Shown piece by piece: positions 1-9,206 of a stretch of 64,000 bases of DNA. The stretch is from Herminiimonas sp. KBW02 (lineage in GTDB: Bacteria; Pseudomonadota; Gammaproteobacteria; Burkholderiales; Burkholderiaceae_D): assembly GCF_003852535.1 (NCBI RefSeq), contig NZ_QAJP01000005.1, positions 1 through 64,000 on the forward strand. Reading direction: 5' to 3'. The position numbers and the translations under genes were made by a program. Within the stretch, counting starts at the first letter, position 1, and each line of letters starts with the position of its first letter. Under the pieces are notes generated by a model. It searched no databases. It was not told the DNA's origin and was given only the letters and a program-made list of their open reading frames with translations.

Positions 1-108
1 ACAGTCATGCTGATCAACCCGATCGCGATGGAAGAAGGTCTGCGTTTCGCGATTCGCGAAGGTGGCCGTACCGTTGGCGCAGGTGTTGTCGCTAAAATTA
101 TTGAGTAA
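1..108 (+). CDS. tuf: Elongation factor Tu, 3' end (partial)
   Basis: The window opens inside a reading frame of 35 codons ending in TAA at 106-108. The residues (…[20 protein letters not shown]…) match the end of domain III of EF-Tu, the GTPase that delivers aminoacyl-tRNA to the ribosome. Its place just upstream of rpsJ is the usual str-operon to S10-operon junction (rpsL-rpsG-fusA-tuf-rpsJ). The start and the GTPase domain lie outside the window. Confidence 0.95.
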   Translation, partial: TVMLINPIAMEEGLRFAIREGGRTVGAGVVAKIIE

Positions 109-117
109 TAAACCCGA

Positions 118-185
118 TTAAATGACGGGCAACCCCGTCATTTAAATATCGCCGCGAGTGCTAACCCGCTCGCGGCTCGCTCTTT
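118..185 (+). promoter_or_regulatory. Tandem hairpins between tuf and rpsJ
   Basis: Two perfect inverted repeats follow one another. The first, 118-129 with 134-145, is a 12-bp stem around a 4-nt loop and has no T-run after it. The second, 151-158 with 169-176, is an 8-bp GC-rich stem followed by TCGCTCTTTT, so it could act as a weak intrinsic terminator or attenuator. The rpsJ ribosome-binding site (AAGGA, 187-191) begins directly after. Whether they tune read-through from tuf or are processing sites cannot be told from sequence. Confidence 0.5.
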
Positions 186-197
186 TAAGGAATCAAA

Positions 198-530
198 ATG
201 TCAACAGCACCGAAATCAGCTCCAAACCAAAAGATCCGTATTCGTCTGAAAGCATTCGACTACCGTCTGATCGATCAATCGGCACTCGAAATCGTTGATA
301 CAGCAAAACGTACCGGCGCAGTTGTTAAGGGTCCAGTACCACTGCCAACACGCATTCAGCGTTTTGACGTTCTGCGTTCGCCGCACGTCAACAAGACTTC
401 GCGCGACCAATTCGAAATCCGTACGCACGTTCGTCTGATGGACATCGTTGACCCAACCGACAAAACAGTTGATGCATTGATGAAACTGGATTTGCCAGCT
501 GGCGTTGATGTAGAAATCAAGTTGCAATAA
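198..530 (+). CDS. rpsJ: 30S ribosomal protein S10
   Basis: The 110-residue product matches S10 over its whole length ([20 protein letters not shown]…), a 30S head protein that also works as NusE in transcription antitermination. It is about seven residues longer than the usual 103 because of an N-terminal [10 protein letters not shown] segment before the conserved QKIRIRLK. The ATG at 198 has AAGGA just upstream, so this longer start is supported. It is followed by an unusually long gap before rplC. Confidence 0.97.
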   Translation: MSTAPKSAPNQKIRIRLKAFDYRLIDQSALEIVDTAKRTGAVVKGPVPLPTRIQRFDVLRSPHVNKTSRDQFEIRTHVRLMDIVDPTDKTVDALMKLDLPAGVDVEIKLQ

Positions 531-617
531 TTTTGCATCTGACAGGGGGTGGTTCGGGTAATTGAGCCAAAACCTCTGTTTGTGCGGGCTGGGAACAACA
601 ATTCACACATTTATGTG

Positions 618-646
618 TTGTGGAAGCCTTGTTTACCGGTTACAAT
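618..646 (+). promoter_or_regulatory. Candidate sigma-70 promoter ahead of rplC
   Basis: TTGTGG (618-623) and TACAAT (641-646) are separated by exactly 17 nt, giving a good sigma-70 pattern with transcription expected near 653. The predicted leader of about 90 nt contains two possible hairpins: GGATTCC…GGAGTCC around 662-681, and CCCGCC…GGTGGG near 713-731, just before the rplC ribosome-binding site. The 212-nt gap 531-742 holds no believable gene. Function as a second start point for the S10 operon is inferred. Confidence 0.5.
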
Positions 647-742
647 CTCGGGCTTCGCTATGGATTCCTCTTTGGAGTCCTTGTGGTACTCGTAGTTTAA
701 ATACATCAGCCCCGCCCAATCGTAGGTGGGAATGGAGAAAAA

Positions 743-1417
743 ATGAACCAAAACCAAGATAAAGGCCAAGGCCTGCTTGGTCGCAAGGTTGGTATGATGC
801 GCATCTTCACGGATGACGGGGATTCGATTCCTGTCACCGTGCTCGACGTGTCAAACAATCGTGTGACGCAAATCAAAACATCTGAAGTCGATGGTTATTC
901 GGCTGTTCAGGTCGCCTTCGGCAGCCGTCGTGCTTCCCGTGTCAACAAAGCTGCAGCAGGTCACTATGCTAAAGCTGGCGTTGAAGCTGGCACACTGCTC
1001 AAAGAATTCCGCGTTGCCGCTACTGCTGCTTCCGAACTGAAAGTTGGCGATGTTATCGCTGCCAGCCTGTTCGAAGTCGGTCAAAAAGTAGACGTGCAAG
1101 GTGTCACTATCGGTAAGGGTTACGCAGGTACCATCAAGCGTTACAACTTCAGCTCCGGTCGTGCATCCCACGGTAACTCCCGTTCGCATAATGTTCCAGG
1201 CTCCATCGGTATGGCGCAAGATCCAGGTCGTGTTTTCCCTGGTAAGCGCATGACCGGTCACCTGGGTGACGTTACTCGCACCACACAAAACCTCGAGATC
1301 GCTCGTATCGACGCTGATCGCCAACTGTTGTTGGTTAAAGGTGCTGTTCCTGGCGCAAAAAACGGTCAGGTGATTGTGTCGCCGGCTGTTAAAGTCAAAG
1401 CAAAGAAGGGGGCTTAA
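743..1417 (+). CDS. rplC: 50S ribosomal protein L3
   Basis: The 224-residue product begins [20 protein letters not shown] and has the long conserved loop around residues 140-165 ([21 protein letters not shown]) that reaches the peptidyl-transferase centre. The Gln in GMAQDPG is the residue methylated by PrmB in E. coli. TGGAGA lies a few bases before the ATG. rplD starts 3 nt after its stop, so the two are translated as a pair. It is the first gene behind the candidate internal promoter. Confidence 0.97.
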   Translation: MNQNQDKGQGLLGRKVGMMRIFTDDGDSIPVTVLDVSNNRVTQIKTSEVDGYSAVQVAFGSRRASRVNKAAAGHYAKAGVEAGTLLKEFRVAATAASELKVGDVIAASLFEVGQKVDVQGVTIGKGYAGTIKRYNFSSGRASHGNSRSHNVPGSIGMAQDPGRVFPGKRMTGHLGDVTRTTQNLEIARIDADRQLLLVKGAVPGAKNGQVIVSPAVKVKAKKGA

Positions 1418-1420
1418 TCC

Positions 1421-2041
1421 ATGGAACTCAAGCTCCTGAATGACCAAGGTCAAGCTGCTTCGAACGTTGCTGCTCCGGATACTATTTTCGGTCGCGACTA
1501 CAACGAAGCGCTGATTCACCAAGTCGTCGTTGCTTATCAAGCAAACGCACGTAGCGGTAATCGCAAGCAAAAAGATCGTGAAGAAGTGCATCACACGACC
1601 AAAAAGCCATGGCGTCAAAAAGGTACGGGCCGTGCTCGTGCTGGTATGTCGTCTTCGCCTTTGTGGCGCGGCGGTGGTCGTATTTTCCCGAACTCGCCTG
1701 ACGAAAACTTCTCGCACAAAGTTAACAAAAAGATGTATCGCGCAGGTGTTTGCTCGATTCTCTCCCAGTTGGCTCGCGAAGGTCGTCTCTCCGTCATCGA
1801 AAGCCTGTCAGTTGATGCGCCTAAGACCAAGCTCTTGTCGCAAAAATTGAAAGGTATGGGTCTGGATTCCGTGCTCGTCATCACTGACAGCCTGGATGAA
1901 AACCTGTTGTTGGCATCGCGCAATCTGCCTAACGTGCTGATTTGCGAGCCACGTCATGCTGATCCAGTTTCGCTGGTCTTCTACAAGAAGATCCTGATCA
2001 CGAAGCCGGCATTGGCCAAGATTGAGGAGATGCTGGCATGA
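1421..2041 (+). CDS. rplD: 50S ribosomal protein L4
   Basis: The 206-residue protein shows the L4 core, including the extended loop rich in basic and glycine residues ([15 protein letters not shown], about residues 61-75) that lines the peptide exit tunnel. In E. coli L4 is also the autogenous repressor of the S10 operon; whether it does so here is unknown, but the unusual rpsJ-rplC gap would be the place to look. Its stop overlaps the rplW start by ATGA at 2038-2041. Confidence 0.97.
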   Translation: MELKLLNDQGQAASNVAAPDTIFGRDYNEALIHQVVVAYQANARSGNRKQKDREEVHHTTKKPWRQKGTGRARAGMSSSPLWRGGGRIFPNSPDENFSHKVNKKMYRAGVCSILSQLAREGRLSVIESLSVDAPKTKLLSQKLKGMGLDSVLVITDSLDENLLLASRNLPNVLICEPRHADPVSLVFYKKILITKPALAKIEEMLA

Positions 2042-2355
2042 GCGCGGTTCAGAAATATAGCGAAGAACGCCTGATGAAAGTGTTGTTGGCGCCAGTCATT
2101 TCCGAGAAAGCTACTTTCGTTGCTGAAAAGAACGAACAAGTTGTTTTCCTGGTGATGCCAGATGCTACCAAGCCAGAAATCAAGGCTGCGGTTGAGCTGC
2201 TGTTCAAGGTTCAGGTTGAATCTGTTCAGGTTGCTAACCGTGAAGGTAAACAAAAACGTTCGGGCCGCTTCAATGGTCGTCGCAATCACACACGTCGTGC
2301 GTTTGTATGCCTGAAGCCAGGTCAAGAAATCAACTTCACCGAGGAGGCTAAATAA
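2038..2355 (+). CDS. rplW: 50S ribosomal protein L23
   Basis: The 105-residue product has the L23 pattern ([20 protein letters not shown] near the N-terminus and [19 protein letters not shown] in the rRNA-binding loop). L23 sits at the mouth of the exit tunnel and docks trigger factor and the signal recognition particle. The start overlaps the rplD stop by 4 nt and the stop shares one base with the rplB ATG (TAATG at 2353-2357), so coupling is tight on both sides. Confidence 0.97.
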   Translation: MSAVQKYSEERLMKVLLAPVISEKATFVAEKNEQVVFLVMPDATKPEIKAAVELLFKVQVESVQVANREGKQKRSGRFNGRRNHTRRAFVCLKPGQEINFTEEAK

Positions 2356-3182
2356 TGGCACTCGTTAAAGTCAAGCCGACCTCGCCTGGTCGTCGTGGCA
2401 TGGTCAAGGTCGTTAATGCCGACCTGTACAAAGGCCGTCCATTCGCAGGCCTGCTCGAAAAGAAATCGAAAACTGCCGGCCGTAATAACAACGGTCACAT
2501 CACTACTCGCCACATCGGCGGTGGTCATAAGCAGCACTATCGCGTTATCGACTTCAAACGCACTAAAGATGGTATCCCGGCGAAAGTGGAACGTATCGAA
2601 TACGATCCAAACCGCACGGCTCACATCGCTTTGGTGTTGTATGCAGATGGCGAACGTCAATACATCATCGCAACCAAAGGTATGGCTGTCGGCGATCAAT
2701 TGATGAACGGTTCGGAAGCGCCGATCAAATCGGGTAACTGCCTCCCTATCCGCAACATTCCTGTCGGTACCGTAATGCACTGCGTCGAAATGTTGCCAGG
2801 CAAAGGCGCGCAAATGGCGCGTACAGCTGGTGCTGGCGTCGTGTTGATGGCACGTGAAGGTACATACGCTCAAGTTCGTTTGCGTTCCGGTGAAGTTCGC
2901 CGTGTGCATATCGAATGCCGTGCAACCGTTGGCGAAGTTGGCAATGCTGAGCATAGCCTGCGCAAAATCGGTAAAGCAGGTGCGATGCGCTGGCGTGGTG
3001 TTCGTCCTACCGTTCGCGGTGTGGTCATGAACCCGGTTGATCACCCACACGGTGGTGGTGAAGGTAAAACGGCTGCAGGTCGTCACCCAGTATCGCCATG
3101 GGGCCAGCAGACAAAAGGCAAGAAGACACGCAGCAACAAGCGTACTACTTCTATGATCGTCTCGCGTCGCGGCAAGAAATAA
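2355..3182 (+). CDS. rplB: 50S ribosomal protein L2
   Basis: The 275-residue protein is full length for L2. It carries the conserved C-terminal segment [16 protein letters not shown] (about residues 223-238) with the histidine important for peptidyl transfer, followed by the basic tail. L2 binds domain IV of 23S rRNA and supports subunit association. GAGG lies 9 bases before the ATG, inside the end of rplW. Confidence 0.97.
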   Translation: MALVKVKPTSPGRRGMVKVVNADLYKGRPFAGLLEKKSKTAGRNNNGHITTRHIGGGHKQHYRVIDFKRTKDGIPAKVERIEYDPNRTAHIALVLYADGERQYIIATKGMAVGDQLMNGSEAPIKSGNCLPIRNIPVGTVMHCVEMLPGKGAQMARTAGAGVVLMAREGTYAQVRLRSGEVRRVHIECRATVGEVGNAEHSLRKIGKAGAMRWRGVRPTVRGVVMNPVDHPHGGGEGKTAAGRHPVSPWGQQTKGKKTRSNKRTTSMIVSRRGKK

Positions 3183-3191
3183 GGATAAGAC

Positions 3192-3467
3192 ATGACACGT
3201 TCATTAAAAAAAGGGCCGTTCTGTGACGCCCACTTGGTGAAAAAAGTTGAAGCCGCGCAAGCGAACAAAGACAAAAAGCCAATCAAAACCTGGTCGCGCC
3301 GTTCGACCATCATGCCTGACTTCATCGGCTTGACGATCGCGGTGCATAACGGTAAGCAACACGTACCGGTTTACGTATCCGAGAACATGGTTGGTCACAA
3401 GCTCGGCGAATTCGCGCTGACCCGCACGTTCAAAGGTCATGCTGCTGATAAGAAGGCTAAGAAATAA
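3192..3467 (+). CDS. rpsS: 30S ribosomal protein S19
   Basis: This 91-residue product begins [20 protein letters not shown], the standard S19 N-terminus, and includes [16 protein letters not shown] near the C-terminus. S19 sits in the 30S head next to S13 and contacts the A-site finger of the large subunit. AAGGA lies 7-8 nt before the ATG. It is followed six bases later by rplV. Confidence 0.97.
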   Translation: MTRSLKKGPFCDAHLVKKVEAAQANKDKKPIKTWSRRSTIMPDFIGLTIAVHNGKQHVPVYVSENMVGHKLGEFALTRTFKGHAADKKAKK

Positions 3468-3473
3468 GGTCCG

Positions 3474-3806
3474 ATGATGGAAACTAAAGCTACCCTCCGT
3501 GGTGTGCGCCTGTCGGCTCAAAAGGGCCGCCTTGTGGCAGACCAGATCCGCGGCAAAAAAGTGGATCAAGCGCTCAATATCTTGCAATTCAGCCCTAAAA
3601 AAGGTGCTGCAATCATCAAACGTGTACTCGAGTCCGCAATTGCGAACGCCGAGCACAACGATGGTGCTGATATCGACGAATTGAAAGTTACAACAATTTA
3701 TGTTGAAAAAGGTTCGGTCTTGAAGCGCTTCACAGCGCGTGCAAAAGGCCGTGGTGATCGTATCTCTAAACAATCCTGTCACATTTACGTGACTGTCGGT
3801 AATTAA
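3474..3806 (+). CDS. rplV: 50S ribosomal protein L22
   Basis: The 110-residue product matches L22 ([22 protein letters not shown] at the N-terminus, then the beta-hairpin [18 protein letters not shown] that lines the exit tunnel and meets macrolides). Two ATG codons lie in tandem at 3474 and 3477, so the true start may be one codon later. AAGG sits a short distance upstream in the intergenic bases. Confidence 0.97.
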   Translation: MMETKATLRGVRLSAQKGRLVADQIRGKKVDQALNILQFSPKKGAAIIKRVLESAIANAEHNDGADIDELKVTTIYVEKGSVLKRFTARAKGRGDRISKQSCHIYVTVGN

Positions 3807-3815
3807 GGAGTCACG

Positions 3816-4661
3816 ATGGGACAGAAGATACATCCAACCGGTTTCCGCCTTGCGGTTTCGCGTAACTGGGCATCGCGTTGGTATGCTGGCAATAGCAATT
3901 TCGCCACCATGCTCAACGAAGATCTCAAAGTTCGTGCATACCTGAAAACCAAACTGAAAAACGCTTCAGTTGGCCGCGTCGTTATTGAGCGTCCAGCTAA
4001 AAATGCTCGCATCACAATTTACAGCTCGCGCCCAGGTGTCGTGATCGGTAAAAAAGGTGAAGACATTGAAGTGTTGAAATCCGCACTGACCAAAATGATG
4101 GGTGTGCCGGTTCATGTCAATATCGAAGAAATTCGTAAGCCAGAAACCGACGCACAACTGATCGCTGATTCGATTGCTCAGCAATTGGAAAAACGCATCA
4201 TGTTCCGTCGTGCAATGAAGCGTGCAATGCAAAATGCAATGCGCCTCGGTGCACAGGGTATCAAGATCATGTCGTCCGGTCGTTTGAACGGTATCGAAAT
4301 CGCACGTAAAGAATGGTATCGCGAAGGTCGCGTGCCACTCCACACACTGCGTGCAGATATCGACTACGGTTTCGGCGAAGCTGAAACAACCTACGGCATT
4401 ATTGGTATCAAAGTCTGGGTTTACAAAGGTGACCGCCTCGCCAATGGTGAAGCGCCGGTAATCGATGTTGCATCCGATGATGACAAAAAACGTCGTGGCC
4501 CACGCCGTGACGATGGTAAACCAAGCGGTCGTCCACGTGCTCCGCGTCCAGAAGGTCAACCAGGTGCAGCTGCACCAGGTGGCGCACCGGCCGCTAAGCG
4601 TGTTCGCGCTAAAAAGCCGGATGGCGACGCTGCTGTGTCGGCTGAGAAAGCAGGAGAATAA
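3816..4661 (+). CDS. rpsC: 30S ribosomal protein S3 with long C-terminal tail
   Basis: Residues 1 to about 212 are a normal S3: N-terminal [12 protein letters not shown], a KH domain with [14 protein letters not shown], and the C-terminal domain ending near [11 protein letters not shown]. The protein then continues to 281 residues, about 48 longer than the E. coli protein, with a low-complexity tail rich in Arg, Lys, Pro, Gly and Ala. S3 lines the mRNA entry tunnel with S4 and S5. AAGGAG precedes the ATG. Such tails occur in other Burkholderiales; their role is not known to me. Confidence 0.97.
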   Translation: MGQKIHPTGFRLAVSRNWASRWYAGNSNFATMLNEDLKVRAYLKTKLKNASVGRVVIERPAKNARITIYSSRPGVVIGKKGEDIEVLKSALTKMMGVPVHVNIEEIRKPETDAQLIADSIAQQLEKRIMFRRAMKRAMQNAMRLGAQGIKIMSSGRLNGIEIARKEWYREGRVPLHTLRADIDYGFGEAETTYGIIGIKVWVYKGDRLANGEAPVIDVASDDDKKRRGPRRDDGKPSGRPRAPRPEGQPGAAAPGGAPAAKRVRAKKPDGDAAVSAEKAGE

Positions 4662-4663
4662 TC

Positions 4664-5083
4664 ATGCTGCAACCAGCACGCAGAAAGTATCGTAAAGAGC
4701 AAAAAGGCCGTAATACCGGTATTTCTCATTCGCGCGGCACAGCCGTGTCGTTTGGTGAATTCGGTCTGAAAGCAATCGGTCGTGGTCGTATTACTGCTCG
4801 CCAAATTGAAGCGGCTCGTCGTGCAATGACGCGTCACATCAAACGTGGTGGCCGTATCTGGATCCGTATTTTCCCGGACAAGCCGATTTCGAACAAACCT
4901 GCTGAAGTCCGTATGGGTAACGGTAAAGGTAATCCGGAATACTACGTGGCTGAAATTCAGCCGGGCAAAATGTTGTACGAGATGGATGGTGTGGACGAGG
5001 CACTGGCACGCGAAGCGTTCCGGTTGGCTGCAGCTAAGCTGCCGCTGTTGACCACGTTTGTCGTTCGTCAAGTCGGCCAATAA
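4664..5083 (+). CDS. rplP: 50S ribosomal protein L16
   Basis: The 139-residue protein starts [19 protein letters not shown] and contains the conserved [20 protein letters not shown] core. L16 binds helix 38-42 of 23S rRNA near the A-site tRNA elbow. The E. coli arginine hydroxylated by RoxA (Arg81) corresponds to the region around [14 protein letters not shown]. The ATG begins 2 nt after the rpsC stop, with AGGAG inside the end of rpsC. Confidence 0.97.
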   Translation: MLQPARRKYRKEQKGRNTGISHSRGTAVSFGEFGLKAIGRGRITARQIEAARRAMTRHIKRGGRIWIRIFPDKPISNKPAEVRMGNGKGNPEYYVAEIQPGKMLYEMDGVDEALAREAFRLAAAKLPLLTTFVVRQVGQ

Positions 5084-5094
5084 TAGGGGCGAAC

Positions 5095-5286
5095 ATGAAA
5101 GCATCTGAACTCCAAGGCAAAGACCAAGCGGCTTTGACCAAAGAACTGAACGATCTGCTGAAAGCGCAGTTCGGTCTGCGTATGCAGATTGCAACACAAC
5201 AGTTGAACAACACTTCGCAACTGAAAAAAGTACGTCGCGATATAGCACGTGTAAAAACGGTCTTGAATCAGAAGGACGCCAAATAA
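5095..5286 (+). CDS. rpmC: 50S ribosomal protein L29
   Basis: A 63-residue two-helix protein ([20 protein letters not shown]…) with the conserved C-terminal helix [19 protein letters not shown]29 sits beside L23 near the tunnel exit. AGGGGCG precedes the ATG, and the last base of its TAA (5284-5286) is the first base of the rpsQ ATG. Confidence 0.96.
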   Translation: MKASELQGKDQAALTKELNDLLKAQFGLRMQIATQQLNNTSQLKKVRRDIARVKTVLNQKDAK

Positions 5287-5558
5287 TGAACGATCAAGTA
5301 AAACAAGCGCTCAAGCGTACGTTGATTGGCAAAGTCGTGTCTGACAAGATGGACAAGACCGTAACCGTGCTGATCGAGCGTCACGTCAAGCATCCGTTGT
5401 ACGGCAAAATCATCATGCGCTCGAGCAAGTACCATGCGCATAATGAAGGTAACCAGGCAAAAGCTGGTGATACGGTCGAAATTCAAGAAGGTCGCCCTAT
5501 CTCCAAAACTAAAGCTTGGACCGTTACACGTGTTGTACAAGCTGCACAAATAGTTTAA
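5286..5558 (+). CDS. rpsQ: 30S ribosomal protein S17
   Basis: The 90-residue OB-fold protein shows the S17 signature ([30 protein letters not shown], spread over residues 13-42). S17 is a primary 16S rRNA binder in the 30S body. It is the last gene of the S10 operon in E. coli, and here too it is followed by a hairpin and a gap before rplN. Confidence 0.97.
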   Translation: MNDQVKQALKRTLIGKVVSDKMDKTVTVLIERHVKHPLYGKIIMRSSKYHAHNEGNQAKAGDTVEIQEGRPISKTKAWTVTRVVQAAQIV

Positions 5559-5571
5559 TTAGTTGTTGCGG

Positions 5572-5608
5572 GCCCGCCATTTAGGTGTAATAATGGCGGG
5601 CTTCGTTA
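5572..5608 (+). terminator. Hairpin at the S10/spc operon boundary
   Basis: GCCCGCCATT (5572-5581) pairs perfectly with AATGGCGGGC (5592-5601), leaving a 10-nt loop. It is followed by TTCGTTATT, a poor U-tract, so it is more likely a partial terminator or attenuator than a full stop. It lies 14 nt after rpsQ. The rest of the gap to 5787 holds only weak promoter-like sequence, for example TG-T-GCTAAT at 5662-5670. Confidence 0.6.
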
Positions 5609-5787
5609 TTGCAATGTGATAGTTGCAAAGCAGTAAAAAGCTTTAGTACCAAGAAGTTTGTTGTGCTAATCGAAGTTTTGGAAATCGTCCACCTCATCAG
5701 TCTGCTTTCGGCGGGCTGCCGGGACCAAGACTGACCGCGAGTGTGCATTGTGCGCAGTGAGCGGGTTAAGTTGGGAAAGAAAATACT

Positions 5788-6156
5788 ATGATTCAAACTG
5801 AAAGCCGGCTCGAAGTAGCCGACAACACTGGTGCCCGCGAAGTAATGTGCATCAAGGTGCTGGGCGGTTCAAAACGCCGTTACGCTAGCATTGGCGATGT
5901 GATTAAAGTCACCGTCAAAGTCGCAGCACCACGTGGTCGTGTGAAAAAAGGCGAAATTTATAACGCAGTTGTTGTGCGTACTGCCAAAGGTGTTCGTCGT
6001 CAAGACGGTTCCCTGGTCAAGTTCGACGGCAATGCAGCAGTTTTGCTGAACGCAAAGCTGGAGCCAATTGGCACGCGTATTTTTGGACCGGTTACACGTG
6101 AATTGCGCACTGAGCGCTTCATGAAAATCGTTTCTCTTGCGCCTGAAGTTCTGTAA
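5788..6156 (+). CDS. rplN: 50S ribosomal protein L14
   Basis: The 122-residue protein matches L14 throughout ([20 protein letters not shown], then [19 protein letters not shown]). L14 contacts L19 and 16S helix 14 in an intersubunit bridge and is the docking site of the silencing factor RsfS. It opens the spc operon after a 229-nt gap. The ribosome-binding site is weak (GGGAAAG 9-15 nt upstream of the ATG). Confidence 0.97.
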   Translation: MIQTESRLEVADNTGAREVMCIKVLGGSKRRYASIGDVIKVTVKVAAPRGRVKKGEIYNAVVVRTAKGVRRQDGSLVKFDGNAAVLLNAKLEPIGTRIFGPVTRELRTERFMKIVSLAPEVL

Positions 6157-6162
6157 GGAGTC

Positions 6163-6480
6163 GTGATGGATAAGATTCGTAAAAGCGACGAAGTCATTGT
6201 GCTGACTGGCAAAGACAAAGGCAAACGTGGCGTTGTGCAACGCCGTGTTGATGCTAACTACGTGGTTGTCGAGGGTGTCAACGTTGCTAAAAAAGCGACC
6301 AAGCCTAACCCAATGACAGGCGCAACTGGCGGCATCGTCGATAAGTTGATGCCAATTCATGTGTCGAATGTTGCATTGTTCAATGCTGCAACCGGCAAGG
6401 CAGATCGCGCTGGCTTTAAAGATGTGGACGGTAAAAAAGTCCGCGTTTACAAGTCAAGCGGCGAAGCAGTGAAGGTTTAA
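6163..6480 (+). CDS. rplX: 50S ribosomal protein L24
   Basis: This 105-residue protein has the KOW motif near its N-terminus ([20 protein letters not shown]). L24 is an assembly initiator for the 50S subunit and lies close to the tunnel exit. AAGGAG stands 5-6 nt before the ATG. It is 6 nt from rplN upstream and from rplE downstream. Confidence 0.97.
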
Positions 6481-6486
6481 GAGATC

Positions 6487-7026
6487 ATGGCCCGTCTCCA
6501 AGAATTCTATAAAGAAAAAGTCGTTGGCGATCTGACCGCAAAATTTGCGTACAAATCGGCAATGGAAGTTCCGCGCATCCTGAAGATCACCCTGAATATG
6601 GGTTTGTCGGAAGCGGTTGCGGACAAGAAAATCATCGAACACGCAGTTGGCGATTTGACCAAGATTGCTGGCCAAAAGCCAGTAGTTACCAAAGCGCGTA
6701 AAGCGATTGCGGGTTTCAAAATTCGCGAAGGTTATCCTATCGGTTGTATGGTGACTTTGCGTGGCGCTCAGATGTATGAGTTCCTTGATCGTTTCATCAC
6801 AGTTGCGTTGCCACGTGTGCGCGATTTCCGTGGTGTGTCCGGCAAGGCGTTCGATGGGCGCGGCAACTACAATATCGGTGTGAAAGAGCAGATCATTTTC
6901 CCCGAAATTGAGTACGACAAGATTGATGCATTGCGTGGTATGAATATCAGTATCACGACAACTGCAAAGACCGACGATGAAGCAAAAGCGCTTCTCGCCG
7001 CATTTAAATTTCCGTTCAGAAACTGA
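6487..7026 (+). CDS. rplE: 50S ribosomal protein L5
   Basis: The 179-residue product is full length for L5, with [12 protein letters not shown] at the start and the conserved P-site loop region ([22 protein letters not shown], in two stretches). L5 binds 5S rRNA and touches P-site tRNA. In E. coli this gene start is the S8 repressor target; the short rplX-rplE junction here was not tested for the S8-binding fold. Confidence 0.97.
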   Translation: MARLQEFYKEKVVGDLTAKFAYKSAMEVPRILKITLNMGLSEAVADKKIIEHAVGDLTKIAGQKPVVTKARKAIAGFKIREGYPIGCMVTLRGAQMYEFLDRFITVALPRVRDFRGVSGKAFDGRGNYNIGVKEQIIFPEIEYDKIDALRGMNISITTTAKTDDEAKALLAAFKFPFRN

Positions 7027-7033
7027 GGTTGCC

Positions 7034-7339
7034 ATGGCAAAACTGGCACTGATTAACCGTGAACAAAAGCGTGCAGACCTGGTAAAGAAATATGCCGGCA
7101 AACGCGCTGAGTTGAAGGCGATCATTGATGACCAATCGAAGTCGGAAGAAGAGCGCTACGAAGCGCGCCTGAAATTGCAGGCGTTGCCACGTAACTCGGC
7201 TCCTACTCGTCAACGTAACCGTTGCACTTTGACTGGTCGCCCCCGTGGCACTTTCCGTAAGTTCGGTTTGGGCCGTATTAAGCTCCGTGAAATCGCCATG
7301 CGTGGTGAAATCCCGGGTATGACTAAAGCCAGCTGGTAA
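7034..7339 (+). CDS. rpsN: 30S ribosomal protein S14 (zinc-free form)
   Basis: I start this at the ATG 7 nt after rplE ([20 protein letters not shown]), giving 101 residues, the length of the E. coli-type protein. GAGG precedes it by a few bases. An in-frame upstream extension would lie inside rplE and is not credible. The zinc ribbon with four cysteines found in short S14 proteins is absent; only one Cys ([11 protein letters not shown]) is seen, so this is the zinc-independent form. Confidence 0.96.
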   Translation: MAKLALINREQKRADLVKKYAGKRAELKAIIDDQSKSEEERYEARLKLQALPRNSAPTRQRNRCTLTGRPRGTFRKFGLGRIKLREIAMRGEIPGMTKASW

Positions 7340-7353
7340 TAGGAGAATAAGCA

Positions 7354-7749
7354 ATGAGTATGAGCGATCCTATCGCCGATATGCTGACCCGTATCCGCAA
7401 TGCGCAAGTAGTACAAAAAACTTCGGTAGCAATGCCGTCGTCGAAAGTCAAAATCGCAATTGCAAACGTCCTCAAGGACGAGGGTTACATTGAAGACTTC
7501 GCCGTAACAGAAGCTGCTGGTAAAGCAGAGCTGAAAATCGGTTTGAAATATTATGCAGGTCGTCCAGTCATCGAGCGCTTGGAGCGCGTATCCCGTCCAG
7601 GATTGCGCATTTACAAGGGCAAGGACGATATTCCAAACGTCATGAACGGTTTGGGTGTGGCTATTGTGTCGACACCAAAAGGCGTTATGACTGACCGCAA
7701 AGCGCGCGCAACCGGTGTCGGTGGCGAAGTTATTTGCTACGTCGCCTAA
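7354..7749 (+). CDS. rpsH: 30S ribosomal protein S8
   Basis: The 131-residue protein shows [14 protein letters not shown] at the N-terminus and the C-terminal [13 protein letters not shown] rRNA-binding motif. S8 is a central-domain 16S binder and, in E. coli, the translational repressor of the spc operon. AGGAG is 8-12 nt before the first ATG; a second ATG two codons later (7360) is an alternative. Confidence 0.97.
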   Translation: MSMSDPIADMLTRIRNAQVVQKTSVAMPSSKVKIAIANVLKDEGYIEDFAVTEAAGKAELKIGLKYYAGRPVIERLERVSRPGLRIYKGKDDIPNVMNGLGVAIVSTPKGVMTDRKARATGVGGEVICYVA

Positions 7750-7759
7750 GGAGTGCAAG

Positions 7760-8293
7760 ATGTCTCGTGTAGGTAAAATGCCGATTGCACTGCCAAGTGG
7801 CGCGGAAGCGACCATCAGCGCAGCGCAAATCACAGTTAAAGGCCCGTTGGGCAGCCTGTCCCAGTCCTTGAATGGCCTGGTGAACATTGAAAACAACAAC
7901 GGTACGCTGAATTTTAAAGCCGCTAACGACAGCCGCGAAGCAAATGCGATGTCGGGTACGTTGCGCGCATTGGTCAATAACATGGTCACTGGCGTAACTA
8001 AAGGCTTTGAAAAGAAATTGACGCTCGTTGGCGTTGGTTACCGTGCTGCGGCACAAGGTGACAAGCTGAATCTTTCGTTGGGTTTCTCGCATCCAGTCGT
8101 GCACCAGATGCCGCAAGGCGTCAAAGTCGAAACGCCGACCCAAACTGAGATCCTGATTAAAGGGATTGATCGACAAAAAGTTGGTCAGGTTGCTGCTGAA
8201 GTTCGTGCGTACCGCGAACCTGAGCCTTATAAAGGCAAGGGCGTTCGTTATTCGGACGAAGTGGTTGTGATTAAAGAAACCAAGAAGAAGTAA
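7760..8293 (+). CDS. rplF: 50S ribosomal protein L6
   Basis: Starting at the ATG that follows AAGGAG, the product has 177 residues ([19 protein letters not shown]), the usual L6 length. The C-terminal half has the signature [16 protein letters not shown]6 lies near the sarcin-ricin loop and the factor-binding site. A longer in-frame form reaching into rpsH is not supported. Confidence 0.97.
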   Translation: MSRVGKMPIALPSGAEATISAAQITVKGPLGSLSQSLNGLVNIENNNGTLNFKAANDSREANAMSGTLRALVNNMVTGVTKGFEKKLTLVGVGYRAAAQGDKLNLSLGFSHPVVHQMPQGVKVETPTQTEILIKGIDRQKVGQVAAEVRAYREPEPYKGKGVRYSDEVVVIKETKKK

Positions 8294-8302
8294 GGGTTGA
8301 CG

Positions 8303-8665
8303 ATGGATAAGAAACAATCACGTCTGCGCCGCGGACGCCAAACTCGAGCCAAGATTGCTGAGTTAAAGGTGAATCGCCTGGCAGTGCATCGCACCAACTT
8401 GCACATCTACGCCAGCATCATCGGACCAGATGCCACAGTATTGGCATCTGCCTCGACACTCGAAGCTGAAGTTCGCCAAGAGTTGGCTGGTCAGTCCGGC
8501 AAAGGCGGTAACGTTGCCGCTGCTGCACTGGTAGGCAAGCGCGTTGCAGAAAAAGCACTGAAAGCAGGAATCGCCGAAGTTGCGTTCGATCGCTCCGGTT
8601 TCCGTTATCACGGCCGCGTCAAAGCAGTTGCTGAAGCTGCGCGTGAAGCTGGTCTGAAGTTCTAA
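8303..8665 (+). CDS. rplR: 50S ribosomal protein L18
   Basis: The ATG at 8303 gives a 120-residue L18 ([18 protein letters not shown]), with the conserved C-terminus [21 protein letters not shown]18 binds 5S rRNA with L5 and L25. A TTG two codons earlier is possible but less likely, since the ATG product aligns with the family start. Confidence 0.97.
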   Translation: MDKKQSRLRRGRQTRAKIAELKVNRLAVHRTNLHIYASIIGPDATVLASASTLEAEVRQELAGQSGKGGNVAAAALVGKRVAEKALKAGIAEVAFDRSGFRYHGRVKAVAEAAREAGLKF

Positions 8666-8677
8666 GGAAGAATCGTC

Positions 8678-9196
8678 ATGGCAAAAATGCAATCCAAAAT
8701 GCAAAGCGATAAGCCGGATGATGGCATGCGCGAAAAAATGATCGCGGTCAACCGTGTGACCAAAGTGGTCAAGGGTGGTCGTATCATGGGTTTCGCAGCA
8801 TTGGCTGTAGTCGGTGATGGCGATGGCCGCATCGGCATGGGCAAAGGCAAATCGAAAGAAGTGCCGGTCGCAGTGCAAAAAGCAATGGAAGAAGCGCGCC
8901 GCAAAATGATCAAGGTAACGTTGAAAAACGGTACTCTGCAACACACAGTAACCGGCAAGCACGGTGCGTCGTCAGTCTTGATGCTGCCAGCTAAAGACGG
9001 TACTGGTGTGATCGCTGGTGGTCCTATGCGCGCAATTTTTGAAGTAATGGGCGTAACGAACGTTGTGGCGAAATCCACCGGTTCGACCAACCCTTACAAC
9101 ATGGTTCGTGCAACTCTGGACGGCCTGGCAAAAATGAACACCGCTTCGGAAATTGCAGCTAAGCGCGGCAAATCTGTTGAAGAAATCCTGGGCTAA
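8678..9196 (+). CDS. rpsE: 30S ribosomal protein S5
   Basis: This 172-residue protein has the double-stranded-RNA-binding-like S5 domain ([20 protein letters not shown], residues 20-40) and the C-terminal fold with [21 protein letters not shown]5 takes part in decoding accuracy and in the mRNA helicase ring with S3 and S4. AAGGAAG lies upstream of the ATG. Confidence 0.97.
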   Translation: MAKMQSKMQSDKPDDGMREKMIAVNRVTKVVKGGRIMGFAALAVVGDGDGRIGMGKGKSKEVPVAVQKAMEEARRKMIKVTLKNGTLQHTVTGKHGASSVLMLPAKDGTGVIAGGPMRAIFEVMGVTNVVAKSTGSTNPYNMVRATLDGLAKMNTASEIAAKRGKSVEEILG

Positions 9197-9206
9197 GGTG
9201 AGCGCA

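Noticed and set aside
562-762. A 66-codon frame in the rpsJ-rplC gap
   Set aside because: It overlaps the rplC start, has a Cys/Trp/Ser-rich random composition and no ribosome-binding site; the gap is better explained as promoter and leader.
2322-3086. Long minus-strand open frames across the ribosomal cluster (this 254-codon one and several others)
   Set aside because: They mirror strongly conserved + strand genes with biased codon use, lack ribosome-binding sites and have no family-like sequence.
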